DNA from: Onchocerca lupi | Lineage: Eukaryota; Nematoda; Chromadorea; Rhabditida; Onchocercidae | DNA: 64,000 nucleotides | Assembly (NCBI GenBank): GCA_028564675.1 | Contig: JAOVVO010000358.1 | Span: 1 to 64,000, forward strand | Reading direction: 5' to 3' | Shown: positions 38,001-51,243 of the stretch, one piece after another | How positions within the stretch are numbered: the first letter of the stretch is position 1 | Layout: the number at the start of each line of letters is the position of its first letter | Position numbers and translations under genes: made by a program | Notes under the pieces: generated by a model | What the model saw: only the letters and a program-made list of their open reading frames with translations | Told to the model about the DNA's origin: nothing | Databases searched by the model: none

Positions 38001-41000
38001 CTAATGCTTTCGATGTTGTCGCTGAAGCAAGTTGGAGAGGAAAAAAAAACTTGAAAATGCGGCAAAAAAAAAGAGATCATCAATCAATTACACAGTACAT
38101 TTAGAAAAAAAAAAGAAGAGAAAAAAAATGAACGCAAATTTCTTGCTTTTCGCTCTAATTTTTGCATCGTTACTTATCCATCAAAAAAATAAAAATTTTC
38201 AACTAAACTGTAATATTAGCACAGTTGTGCTGTTACATCTTCTCATTAGTTTTTATTCGATTTTAAAATCAAATTTTTCATATTTTTTTTCAAATTTATA
38301 TTCAAAAAAAAAAAAAAAAAAAAGAGAAATTATGATTGTTCTGGAAGGAACAAATCCTGGAATACCTAATTGTATCTGGAAGAAATGAATCCTGGAACAT
38401 CCACAACTCGGTGTTCCAAGACTTGTTTTTTCCAGAATTTGCATTATTGGATGATGATTTCAGCTCGAATCATTTCCTAATAAAAGTGAAAAAACCAGAC
38501 AAACATCATTTTTGCATGTCAAAAAAGAGAAGAAAAAAATTAAATCAAATATTTTATTATCGAAAAAATGACGCTTTCTTGTTAATCTAAAAAATTGACG
38601 ATAGTGTAGTACATTTCGGAAAAAAGCTAGCTCTTCTTTTTAAAAGTTTTCGAAATTTCATTTTGTAAACAAAAATTGTCATTTTTTGAAAGATCGAATT
38701 AATCGATTAATCTGATTAACTATTGAACAATGGGCTATTGATGAAAAAAATTTTAATAAATATTCTACTTATAACTATAAACTATGCGTAAATCGTTCAA
38801 AATTTAATCAGGTTAATTAATTCGTTCAATAATTAATCATTAATTGTTCAAAAATTAATCTGATTAATTAAGTAGTGCAGTAACTAGAAAATGTTATATA
38901 TCCAAGTTATGAGATTCAATTTCAATCGTCGTTTCAATTTCTTCAGCTATCAATTAGTTATAACAATTTTATCCTGACCTTTGATCTACAAAGATTCTTA
39001 GTTCACAGTTACAAAAAATTTTGCGTGACCTTTTTTTTAGTTCAAATCACGTACATTTCCCATATTAAATCACGTCATCCTTCTCCCAAAGAATCATTTC
39101 TTGACTTCTGATTATCTGAATAAGCAAATCGAGAGAATCTTGATCAACTGAGCCATTTCAAAGTTCTCAGAAAATATATTTTTGAATTTTCATAGTTTCT
39201 AGAAATTTTAATTAAATTGAAAAATTCAATATTGTAGAATAAGTAGTTTGTTTATTAGTATGTATATAATCAAGCATACCTTATCATCTTTCATTTCAAA
39301 ATCAATGAATTTTTTGATCATTATGTTGACGAAAATCGATTTCAAATTGTTGTTTATTTAGATAATTGAACATTTTCAAAGTTGATTCTTTTTACTAGAA
39401 TTTGCATGAATAATGAAATATTGTGCGATAATAATTAAAATAAAAACAATAAACAATAAATGTCCGAAAAATATTAAATTTTAATTTAAAAAAAAAAAAT
39501 AGACATTTAGCAGTTAATTCATTTCATTCACGCAAAACAGATGAAAATAAAACTTGCCGCCTTGTTTTGCATTGTCATCAATGATATATTTTGACTTTCT
39601 TATTTTAATTATATTATTTGTTTTTTATTCATTTTTGACTATTTTAGCTAAATTTCGAATTCTTTTATTTCAATTTAAATTAATTTCAATTTAATTTAAT
39701 TTTAATTTAATTTATTTCATAAGTAAAAATTCATTTTGATAGATAATTGCTTAGAATTTTTAAGCAAAATTGATCAACGTATTAAAATTTTAATAAAATT
39801 TTCATTGATTTTTCTGTTTCTTCCGCAAGATTTGATGAGAAATTACTTTTCATTAATTAAGTAAATTACTTGTATTTTTAATTTGTTTAATCAGTAATGA
39901 GTAAAATATCTGGTATTCCGGTAATAAGTAATAAGTAAAATATCGATATTTCAATAATTTGGAATGAGTAAAATATCGATTTTTCAATAATAGATAGATA
40001 TGCATTCAAACAATCTAAATTATGCTCAATATTAATGAATTTTAAAACATTTAAAATTTCTCATGCAAATGCCATCATTTGAAATTTTACAGCAACTGAA
40101 ATTGATGAATAGTTTCTTTTGGTTATTTAATTTGTAAAATTTTTATAAATTATTATTCTCAAAAATTTTTAGAAATCTTTTCTATTTTCTTCTCTTTTTC
40201 TCTATCTCATAAAATATATTTTGCAGCAAAAAAGAAAAATAACTAATTTGATTGATTTGTTAAGTTTAAAATTCATCAAAAATTTTGTTCATTTCAATTG
40301 CTTCGCGAAAATTGATAATGGAACAGATGTTAAAAGGAAAATAAAAGAAATAAGAAAGTACATTTTGTTATGTTATATTATTTTTATTTTACATTTTTAT
40401 AAATAAAATTTATATATACAAACGTAGATATCTGGCAAATTGATTAAATTATTTAAAAGAGAAAATTCATTTTTTGATGAATTTTGTAGAAGAAAAATTC
40501 TTGGATTAAATTTGTTTTACCATTTTTGAAATTTATGAAAATATTTGAATTTTCTTGAACGAAAAATACATTCCAATGTTGGAGCACATTTTGCCTTCTT
40601 CAATTTTTCCTTTAACGAAATTGGCATACTATGATAAAGCCGAAAATGGAAGATAATTTTGGTTGAAAGTTGAGATGGATAGAATTCTGAGGAATAGATA
40701 AACAAATAAATCAATAATTAAATAACCTTGAAGAAGTTGATAAACAAATAAATCAATAAGCAAATAACCTTGAAGAAGTTGATAAACAAATAAATCAATA
40801 AGTAAGTAAATAACCTTGAAGAAGTTGATAAACAAATAAATAACCTTGAATAAGTTGATAAACAAATAAATTAATAAGTAAATAACCTTGAAGAAGTTGA
40901 TAAACAAATAAATCAATAAGTAAGTATATAATCTTGGAGAAGCTGATAAACAAATAAATCAATAAGTAAATAACCTTGAAGAAGTTGGTACTTACTAGCA

Positions 41001-42736
41001 TCGATCAAGAAGATTATTTGAATTTCAGAAATTTTGTTATCATTTATTCTGATAATATTGGAATGTAACATTGCTGGATTTCAAAAGCTTTCAAGAATGA
41101 TTTGAACAAATTTGTCAAAAAATTTCTCTTCTTTTATACGTCATCGACATTTTTCATCATTTTCATAAGCAAAGTATTTTTTTTTTTTTTCTAATAACTA
41201 ATTATTCACCTGTAATCTCATCAAAATTGCTCATTCTAGGCTTATTCTATTTCTTGGCCAAATATTGATTATGCAGCCTAATTATCAGCCTTTCTTCTTC
41301 TCTCTATCTCTCTCTTTTTTTTTTTTTTTTTAGTTACTCAATCGAAATTTTAAATTATTTCTGAAAATAATTTCAAAAATTTTCGGAGCATTTTGCAGTA
41401 GCATCATTACCTTAAAAGAATGAGAAAAAGCTTGTCAAGCGTTAATTTTTTTTTTTTTTTTTTGTTCAATTCAAATAATAGAAGCATTCAGGCTAGTTCT
41501 ACATTTGAATTGAATTAATTAATAATTTTATTTTTTCAATTTAATTACTAGAGTAAACTCAATCTATCAAATTATATGTTCTTTTTGATAAATCTTCAAC
41601 ATACTATATGCTTAAATTGAAATAATTATGCCTAGTTCAAAAATTATTTTACAATTTGGAACAATTACACTTATCGATCGATTTATTATGAAATTTTATA
41701 ATCGATAATAATATTTGTTGTTTGTTGATGTGTAATGATTGTAATTTGAAAATGGATTGATAATTTTGAAATTCGATAAGTATCTCTTAAAGATTCAAGT
41801 GAAATGCATTTTGCATAATTCAAGTTTTAATCCAATATCATTTCATTTATTCTATGCTTCTTCTCCATAAACTTTATTTGAATTGGTTGAAAAAGCAAAT
41901 CGATATGTAATTTATCATTACTAATTCTTTCGTTATCTTTTTCAAATTTTTTTTTTTTTTTATCAATTTTTTTGGTTTGCAAAATTTCAAAGTATGAGCA
42001 TTTCATTAATTTCATTTTTCAAATTAAGAGTATTCAAAAATTGAAGAGCTAATTTGATCAATTGAATCAATCTTCAAGAAAAAGTTCAAATTTTTTTAAA
42101 ATGCTATAGTCACTTTTGTCAAATTTAGTTAAACTATATCAATTGATAATAAATTATTTTGATAAATTTTACTCTAATTCAATCGATAAATCTTGTTGTT
42201 ATTATTAATCATTTTTCAAAAAAAAAAAAAAAAAAAGTAATATTTTTTTAGAATAGACGTTGTAAATGTCAATAATGGAAATAAAATGTGACAAATTTTT
42301 TTTTTTTTAATTTCAGAATTCTCAAACATGTCAAAAAATTTGTTACAGATTTTAGATTAGTTCAAAAAAAAAAAAATATTTCATTACGAATTCGAGTAAG
42401 ATTCAAAATATTTAGAATTGTGTAACTATTCATCTCACAAGTTTTTTTTTTCTTATCAAAGATGAAAAATTTTGTTATTCTTAGATGAAATAGTTGTTTT
42501 TTCAAATTTCATACAATTATTGTTACTTTATTTTATGAATTCGTTCTTAATTTTACGATTGCTAAATCGTGATAAATTCGGTGCATATGCTTATTTATCA
42601 ATGACTCACTGATAATAAGTGCATAGATAAGTTTAATTTTTTTTTTACAGTATTCATTCCACGGACAAAATGATTATAAATGATAAATTGCTAAGCATAT
42701 GCAAAATTGAAAATGAATCTTATGATGTAAAGTGAA
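35021..42736. other. Gene-poor 7.7-kb region
   Basis: No exon series with borders was found on either strand. It contains a GC-richer patch upstream of RNPS1 (about 35540-35650), a 27-base poly-T run (about 36799), two similar copies of a CTGGAA-GAA-AATCCTGGAA unit (about 38340-38400), other homopolymers, and a 42-bp minisatellite (about 40690-40990). It probably also holds regulatory DNA of the LRR gene downstream. Confidence 0.5.
40690..40990. repeat. 42-bp minisatellite, about 7 copies
   Basis: The unit contains GATAAACAAATAAATCAATA followed by AGTAAATAACCTTGAAGAAGTT; some copies carry 4-base additions or deletions of about 18 bases. The minus-strand frames through it are repeat artefacts. 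Confidence 0.9.
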
Positions 42737-45700
42737 ATGTTGCCTACACTGCTTATCATATCATTTCTACTGATTATTTCATGTTCATCTCAAATTAGCA
42801 CATCGGATTTATTGTCCTTTTCAAATAAATGTTCTTCCGAAAATTCCGAAACGGTTAGTTCTATTTAAATTTGAAGTTTTATTGATCGCTAAAACATTTA
42901 AAATGAAATGAAAGAGAGAAAATAGAATTCAGAATATTTGAAGAAAATAAGAAGTAAGAAATTTGTCTTATTTAAATTTTTTTTTTTTTTTTAAACTTTG
43001 ATCTCATCATTGAATGATAGATTATAGTTTCAAAAAAGTCTGGCATACTTCTTACTTGCAATAGTTCCATTGAAAAAAAAATGTTAAAATTTGTAACGAT
43101 ATGATAATAAATTAGTTGAAATTGCGAAATTATCGTAAAACTTTTGAATTTCAAATTTTTTAAAATTTTTACAATTTTTTTACTAGAATTATCTTGCGGT
43201 TTCTTTCTTTTCATTCAAAAGTTTATATAGATGACATTAATTTAAACATAGAAGTTTTTTTTTGTATAAAAATATCAAAGCCGATAGAATTGCTCTTTTG
43301 ATAAAAAAGAATTGTAAAGTTATGTGAAAAATAGGATGAATTAAACATTGAGCTAAAAATTTAAATCTTTTAAATGAATTAATGAAATTTTACTGTAAAC
43401 AGTTACTGTAACTTTACTTTCCAGGTTTTCAATTTTACTGTACTTTTACTTTCTGATATTTTGAGTTTGAAAATTCCAATTAAACTTTCAGATTGACTGT
43501 GAAGGAGCTAATTTCGAAAGGATACCAAATATATGGCAAACAACAATTCAAGTTTTGAGAATTAAAAATTCATCTCTTCAAATCATTCAAAAGAATGCTT
43601 TTAAGAGGTATTTCAAATGCGACCTATTTTAAATTCAATTTTCTTTCATAAAATCTAAAAGAGTTCTGAGAAAAATTTTTTATTTATTGGCTTTTTTCAA
43701 GTTAAACAATTCTTCACAAATCTAATGGTCAGTAATTAATTAATTAAAATATTGCTTCGATAATTTATCAATATTTTTTAATGTGAAAAACAAACAATCT
43801 TATTTGATTGTTTTTTATATTTAATCACAATATTAACAAGATTTTGCACGATATTCCTAGTAGATTAGTAATTTATTTAATTCAAATTAATTTTTTGAAA
43901 TGAATGAAATGAAAATTATACGATTTTTCGTGTCTAAGATATACTTTCCATTTCATAGATGAAATTTTAGTTCATTTAACAGTTGATTGATTTCTAATGA
44001 TCTATGTCTTGATGATAGATTGTAATAACATTTATTTTTCATTTAAATAAAAAATATTTTATAAATTTCATTGAGGAAGATTATTTGGAAGAAAAGTGAA
44101 GATGAGAAAACATCACAATTCAGAATTATAGCATTTTTGCGAATCTTATAAATTATACGTGTAAATTTTGCGATAGCAAAACGTCGCAATCTTTTTGTAT
44201 TTTATTCTTTCGAAACTGAAATTTATCTTTCCAAAAGTAAAAAATTATTATTTATAATAAAAAATATCTATAATAAGTCCAACAAATATCTATAATAAGA
44301 GTATGTAATTTAATAATGCAATTTATAGGCAGCAAAAACGATAATTTTGAATTGAGCAAAAAATAGATTCCGATACTAATAATTCAATTTTGAGTGTAAA
44401 TTTAATTAACTCTTGCTTCAATTTCTCTTAATAATCATTCATGTACTTGTTGCTATTATAAAAAAAAAAAAACTTTCCATTGCCCTGGTAAATAAGTTAC
44501 AGCTTATCATAATATTCATGATATAATTTGAATAACTTACTAAATATTTCTGAAATCATGATATTCAAATTACGATATTTGAAATTACAATTTTATGATG
44601 TGGTAAATATTGTTCATAAAAAATTTGATGATAATTGAAATATTGAAATATTGAGAGATGCTTATCAGTATTCTGATAATCATGTTGATAATGACTGCAT
44701 TACGATTACTGCATTAAAGTAATACTCATTAAAATGGATGGAAATTGGTATATAATTAATTAAATGATTCATTGATTGAGGTACACAGAATTGAAAGAAC
44801 TAATAATCGAGAATTGTGATCGATTACATGCAATTGAAAAATTTGCATTCAAAGGATTAAATCGTTTGAAGTAAGATTTTTTTCATAATTTTGTTTGACA
44901 TTTTTCGAAATGTGCCATTACATACAAAGTTAATTATAAAATTTTATTTCTAGGACTCAACATTTAAAAAAAAAAAAAATCAATTTATCAAGTCTTTTTT
45001 TGAGCGGTTTATTTAAATTAAATTTCATTAATAGATTTTGAAATTAATTAGCAAAATCATGGAAGACGAATATTCTTTGAGCATTTTAGAGGACTTTTAC
45101 AACGAACGATATCTACATTAAACAAAAATGAAGTTTTTCTCATTTTTCTCAAAAAAACTCAACAAAAACTTTTTTTTCAAATTATTTACATTATTTTATA
45201 AGAAAAGAAAGATTCGTTAAATTTTTAAGTTGTACAACGAATGAAATTCAAGTTTTTCCGAAAAATTTTTTTCGCAAAGAATTAGGAATTAAATTGAATT
45301 AAATTTCGATATCAGTTTTGAAGATAAAATTTTAAAAAAAAAATTATGGTAATTTTTCAATAATAATCATTTTATTAAGATATTTTCACTAAATTAAATT
45401 ATGGAAATCATAGAAATGAGGTGGACAATATGATCTCCCGATTAGAGAATTAATGAAAACATACAATTTTAATAAAATTTTCTAAAACTACCAACTTTTT
45501 TTTTTTTTTTTTTTGTTTTTGAATGAAAAGATAATATCGTAATTAGAAGAAACGAAGATTAATTTATTAGAATTTATGATAATGTTGCTTAGGAATTGAA
45601 AAAAATTGACAAATATAAATATCATTTAATTATAACAATAATTAATTTTGCTGACATTCAATTTTCACTTATTATTTTCTGTTTACTTATTTGTTTTGAG

Positions 45701-48700
45701 TAATTTTAATTTTTAAGTTTATTGGATTAAAAATTAAGTTTTTAATTTAATAGAGTTGAACTGATTATAAGTAAACAGAAGATAACAATAAGTCAGATTA
45801 TTTTTAAAAATGATAAATATTTCAAAATATCTCACAATATGATTGTTTTTTTTTTTTTTTTTTTTCAGATTACTTCGCTTGGCTAATAATCCATCGTTAA
45901 CTGATCTTGCGAAGAATGCATTTTCGCAAATTTCTAGTAGATATGGCTTGCGAATTCAATTAATTAATAATAGTTTTAGTCGAATACGACAAGGTTTATT
46001 CCGGTAATATAATATAGTATATATTATTACTACTATACTATCGCTGACATTTTAATTTCTAGTATTAACGGGAACTTAAGTAATTAATTAATTTAATTCT
46101 TCACATTTAATCATTGAGATAAATCAATAACAATCATTTCTAATATATTTAGATTGCTCATTTTGATGGTACTTGTAGTATTTCAGGCAATTGAATCATC
46201 TAAGAGAGTTCACGTTGGAAGGTCAAAACCTGAAAATTGATAAAAATGCTTTTGCTGGCCTTACACAAGTCGACTTTTTCAATTTATTCGGTGTAATTTC
46301 ATTTGGATTAGGATCATTCGAAAATGTTTCCAGAGTGCATAGGTAAGTTAATTAACATGAGAATTAATTAAATAAAGCAATTCTTTTCATCCTGTTGCTC
46401 CTCTGTTTTTGACCTTTGATCTTATATTCATTTCTTGGAAATCGAAAAAAACTCGTTAAGTTCTCGCTTTTCAATAAAAACCGAAATGTTATTAATCATT
46501 TTTTTTTTTTTTTCAGTTTGCTTATATATTACTATTCTTTTCTTCTCGAGCTTTGAGACTATTTTTTTTTCATATATAAATTACAAAAATATATAATTAT
46601 CCAATTATGATCAGAAAAATTAATTAATTTCTTAAAACTTCTGAAACTTTCAATGTGATATTTATTCATCCACGTGGACATAACTAAAATGGATGCGAGA
46701 GCAATTGCGTCATCTTGCGATCAGATCATTTCATTTGATCAATTGAGTAATTTATTGAAACTTTTTTTTTTCAATTTAATATTATAGGAAAAAAAAAAAA
46801 ACATTTTTCAGACTTGAAATTAGTCGTTCGCATTTTTCGATTACAGATGGTATATTTAATGCTTTGTCACATGTACGAGAAGTAAGCAATGTATTAAATT
46901 CATTTGTTGTCAAATGAAAAAAAGAAATGAAAAACATAAAACTTAAAATATAATATCGATTAGGATAGAAATTTTTGTAAAGCAATATTAATCAGCTAAA
47001 GCAAAAATGACCTTTCAAAATAACCTTTTCATAGATCTGAATTTTCAAGTTTTCACATTAAAAATTGATAGAAAATTGCTACATGCAGTGTTCTAAAATT
47101 TCAGTCATAAATTTAAAATTTTTTTTAAAAATTTTTTTTGCAAAAAAAAAAATTTTCAAATTTTTTTTTTAATTTTAATTATCATTTATATGATAATTTG
47201 TTATGCTCTATAGATTCATATCATCTCGAATGATATTGAAATTATTGATACGGGAGCATTTACTGGTCTTTATACAATTGGATGCTTAACAATGTGTGAT
47301 AACAAGATTGGTAATATTTCGGCACATGCATTTTCAACGATTGTTAATATCGGCGAAATTATCATTGAACGTAATAATATTCGATATTTGGAGTTAGAAT
47401 CACTGATAAGTGAAGCTTGGCGACTTAGATTTCATGATAACATACTCCATTGTAGCTGTCACATTGATTGGCTCAAAAATATCAATGTAAGATCAATCTT
47501 TGACCTTTTTTTTTTCCCTCCAATTTTCAAAAAAGTTATTTTCACATCACGTGAAAAAACGAGAAAAGAGATACCGTAATTTACTTACTTAATTACTTAC
47601 TTACTTACTATCCATCATCCTTATTTTCATTACTTACTTATTTACTTACTTCCTCATTTATCATTCATTATCCCTATTTTCAAATTTTTTATAAATCCGA
47701 TTTTGATTGGAAAGAAGTTTTTATAAATTTTCATATTTCGAAAAGATGTTTTTATAGATTTAATATTTGCTCATATTTCGATCTCCCTTTTTGCATAAGA
47801 AAAATTAAATTTAAATTTTATTCACTAAAATTTTCTTAATCTTCTTTCCTTTCTTTTAATTATTATGTACACATGCAACTTTTTAATTCATATAAAAAAT
47901 AGCAAACTTTGTGAATTTGTTAAAAATTGCTAATTAGTAAATAAGTCTGAAAAATTACTTTTGAAAATTTTCCTTTTTTTTTTTTTTTGAAAATTGCCAA
48001 TTAAATAAGTTCTAGCAAATTATTTTTGCTTATGTTAAGGAAAATTTATAAATAGATTTAAAAAAAGTGACTAGTTTTTAATATCCAGAGAAGTTAATTT
48101 TTAATATATTTTTAGAAAATCTTTAATATTTATGTAAAAATATTAAATTTGAAGAAAATTTGCTTTTAGACTATTTCTAACATTTTGTCTTCTTGATCAT
48201 TTTGTAAATTTCCTTTAGTATCTTCTAAATTAAAATGAAATTTTCATATTATAATTTTATCTAAGAAAAATGAACTTTTAGCGATTCATTTCGTTAAATT
48301 CAATTCTTTTATTGAAGTAAAATGAACTTTTAGCGATTCTTTTCATCAAATTCAATTCTTTTATTTAAGTAAAATGAACTTTTAGCGATTCTTTTCATCA
48401 AATTCAATTCTTTTATTTAAGTAAAATGAATTTTTAGCGATTCTTTTCGTTAAATTCAATTCTTTTATTTAAGTAAAATGAACTTTTAGCGATTCTTTTC
48501 ATCAAATTCAATTCTTTTGTTTAAGTAAAATGAACTTTTAGCGATTCTTTTCATCAAATTCAATTTTTTTGTTTAAGTAAAATGAACTTTTAGCAATTCA
48601 TTTCGTTAAATTCAATTCAAAAAAAGATTCATTTTGTAGGATTAAAGTGAATTATTTGTTTGCAGGATTCAGTATTACTAAAGAAGAATTTTTGTGGTGC

Positions 48701-48848
48701 CGAAGAATTTCATCGATCGTTGTCGAATTATAATCCAAGTTGTCCAAGACTGAAACGTGGACGATCATCAACAATTGCTACAAGAATTCATCATTTTATT
48801 ACAATCTTTTGCTTATTTATTGTTCTATTTAATATGAAATCAATTTGA
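42737..48848 (+). CDS. Extracellular leucine-rich-repeat protein
   Basis: Eight exons (42737-42853, 43492-43607, 44781-44870, 45869-46003, 46187-46342, 46812-46881, 47214-47486, 48666-48848) give 379 residues. A signal peptide (MLPTLLIISFLLIISC) is followed by a Cys-containing N-cap, then about 9-10 LRRs with recurring N-F/AF-L phasing (e.g. NAFKRYTELKELIIENC, LLRLANNPSLTDLAKNAF, LREFTLEGQNLKIDKNAF). An LRRCT-like cap follows (CSCHIDWL, then FCGAEEF and CPRL), and last a hydrophobic tail (FITIFCLFIVLFNM) with almost no cytoplasmic residues. The tail suggests a GPI-anchor signal or a terminal membrane anchor. Proteins of this build act in cell adhesion or receptor recognition; the specific role is unknown. 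The N-terminal start is the first Met of the signal peptide. Confidence 0.88.
48265..48620. repeat. 52-bp tandem repeat in the last LRR-gene intron
   Basis: About 6-7 copies of a unit containing AAGTAAAATGAACTTTTAGC and GATTCTTTTCATCAAATTCA follow one another and end 45 bases before the acceptor of the last exon. Confidence 0.9.
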
Positions 48849-50117
48849 TTTTTCATTTTTTTTTGTTTTTTTTTTTCTTTCCAATCTGATTCTAAAAATG
48901 TCAAAATCAAAAGATATTTGGGAAAAAAAACAATAAAAAAAAAAAGCGAAAATCTTAACTTAATTAGACGTTCTTCTTTCAATTGATCAGTTTAACATGT
49001 AAATTTTTTACTTTAAAAATCTTTCAAATATTTTGAGTAAATGACATTTTATTTCCTAAATAATATCAAATATTTCAAATTTAGGATTATCGTCAAATAT
49101 TTTCAAATTTGACAATTATTTTCTTTCAATAATTTAATGATTTTGATGATATTATATTGAATGAGGCGAATTGAATAATCAAATTTTAAATCGAAAATTT
49201 CGAAAATTTCAAAATCTTTAATAATTAAATGATCTTTTAAGTTTTTCAAATATTATTGATTTTATTAGTAATATTATAATTAATTATTATTATTACTATG
49301 TCTTTCATCATGTTTGTTTGTGTTCAATATATTTTTGCATCATTTAATTGAATTATAAAATTTCTTCATATTCAGCATTTTTCCAATTTTGTTGCCAATT
49401 AACTGCCAAATTTCCGTTTATTTAATTATGTTTTATTGCTAATCTTATCTTCTTTAATCAAATTTTTGAATATTCCAGATGGGAGCAGAAATCTTCGAAC
49501 TGTTCGATTCGATAATTCGGAAATCATTTATAATCGATAAAAATTTTTAATTATAATCAATGGAAATATGATATTTTAACATTTTCTATCAAGACTTTTG
49601 CTTAATTTTGCTAAATTTTAGCCAAAAATATCTTTTCATATCTTAGCAACGATTAAATTTCATAAATTTTATATAATTGCATGAAAATGGTGATTTTTCC
49701 ATTTTAAAATGATTTTTTTTTTTTTTTTTTCATAACATGCAGAATAAGATTTTCGATTATTCAAAAAAATGAATTTTTGAATAATTCCTGTTTAATAAGA
49801 TTAATTAATAAAAATTAGATATTTCAATTATTTGAAATTATTTGAATAAATATTTATTCGGGTCTTATGTGATGCATTTTTCCTCTTGTTATTTATAATT
49901 TATAAATAAAAATAATAAAAATTAATAGTAAATAAAGTTAAAACATAATGATAAGCAATAATTTTTGACAAATAATAGACAAATAAACTATTTTACTAAA
50001 ACATTTTTAACAAAAAACTGCAAAATTTATTTTTAGAAATTGCAAATGTAAAATTGCAAAATTGCAAAATTTGCAAAATTTGCAAAATTTGCAAAATTGC
50101 AAAATCTAAAAATTTAT
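48849..50117. other. Convergent intergenic region, LRR gene and TTR gene
   Basis: AT-rich and without exons. It includes a GCAAAATT microsatellite at its right end and presumably both 3' UTRs. Confidence 0.5.
50043..50106. repeat. (GCAAAAT/TT)n microsatellite
   Basis: Seven to eight copies of a 7-8-base GCAAAATT unit end just before the TTR stop codon, within its 3' UTR. Confidence 0.85.
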
Positions 50118-51195
50118 TTATGAGCGATGTATACAATCACGAGTTTCTTTTTCAAAAATAATTTCCATATTAACAGTGCCAATATTGAAGAATTTTTCCA
50201 CCTGTCTACCATTACTCACATATGAAGTTGGTATTTCAAATGCAACTTTTCGTTGACAAGGCTGAAATTAAAATTTATCGTTAAAATTAAAATTTTACTT
50301 TTAGAAATCATTTTAGCTAATTATTAGCACTCATTGTCCCTAAATAAATCTCTAATTGATATCGATTTTATTTTTTATAATTTAATTGAAATAACTGTAA
50401 TAGTATTGAGAGGATCTATTTCAAAATTTTAAAATTTTTTAAAGTTTTAATTATTCTTAAATTCGTTAAAAATTAGAATATCATCGCCTTTCCTTGAATC
50501 CATCATCGCAATCATGATATATTTTGAGAATTGGATCGATTGTTGTTATTTCACTGGTATAACCACTTAATTCAAAATATCCCTGAGCATTTGTCTTTCC
50601 TTCTTGCAATAAATCGTCGATATCTGTTGCTGTAAAATTGATTTTCCTCTTTAATTTTGATTTTTAATACGAAAAAAAAAAAAAGTATTTTCTTCCACTT
50701 TGGCCTTTTACTGTTCACTTGCTGCGATTAATGCGAATGATTTGCGAATAAGAAAAATGATCAAACTTAATTTTGGCTAAAAATGGTAATTAAATCTATA
50801 ATAAATCAAATAATCAAATTCAATGATTAAAATGCAATTATTTTGCAAATGATAAAATTAAAGAAAGCAATCCAAACAAAACTTATTCTCAATCAAATAT
50901 TATTCACATCCAATCGAGATGAATTCTTACTCATTTTTAAACCAATCTTTTCTCTGTAGGAAAAATTCGAAAAAAAGTTCTTGAATGCATCGGTAAATTA
51001 GATAAATTTGAAATTTTCAAGTTTATAACTTGAAAACTTCAAATTAAAGAACTAACCATCTTCATCCCATAATTTTACTTTAGTATTTGCCAGAGGTAAA
51101 TCGCCACACATCAAAATACCTCGTACACCAGCACTTTGTGTTCGGAAGCCATTTGCGGTACAAATCAATATTGGCAATAAGTATAAAATGAACAT
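50118..51195 (-). CDS. Transthyretin-like family (TTR-52-type) secreted protein
   Basis: Three exons (51195-51057, 50629-50493, 50261-50118) give 139 residues, the usual size. A signal peptide (MFILYLLPILICTANG) is followed by the nematode TTR-like pattern: SAGVRGILMCGDLPLANTKV, KLWDED, DLLQEGKTNAQGYFELSG, the hallmark LKIYHDCDDGFK-PCQRKV, FEIPTSYV and FFNIGTVNMEIIF; Cys pairs are conserved. These are small secreted nematode proteins; one member (TTR-52) bridges apoptotic cells and their receptor, and most are of unknown role. An ATG at 51243 is rejected because a strong TTTCCTTTAG acceptor lies between it and the ATG at 51195. The second intron has no GT donor: phase and homology demand a border AAG/GA (50492-50491). 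Confidence 0.92.
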
Positions 51196-51226
51196 TTGCG
51201 AATTTCGTAAAACTTTTGATAAAACT

Positions 51227-51240
51227 TCTAAAGGAAATAT
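51227..51240 (-). promoter_or_regulatory. Probable trans-splice acceptor of the TTR gene
   Basis: Read on the minus strand, ATATTTCCTTTAG stands 32 bases before the chosen ATG and downstream of an alternative ATG at 51243, deciding the start. Confidence 0.55.
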
Positions 51241-51243
51241 CAT

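Noticed and set aside
40629..41001. Minus-strand open frames rich in FVYQLLQG-type repeats
   Set aside because: They are translations of the 42-bp minisatellite in different frames; no splice borders, start context or homology.
51196..51243. Upstream ATG at 51243 as the start of the TTR gene
   Set aside because: It would put 16 polar residues before the signal peptide, and a strong trans-splice-type acceptor lies between it and the second ATG.
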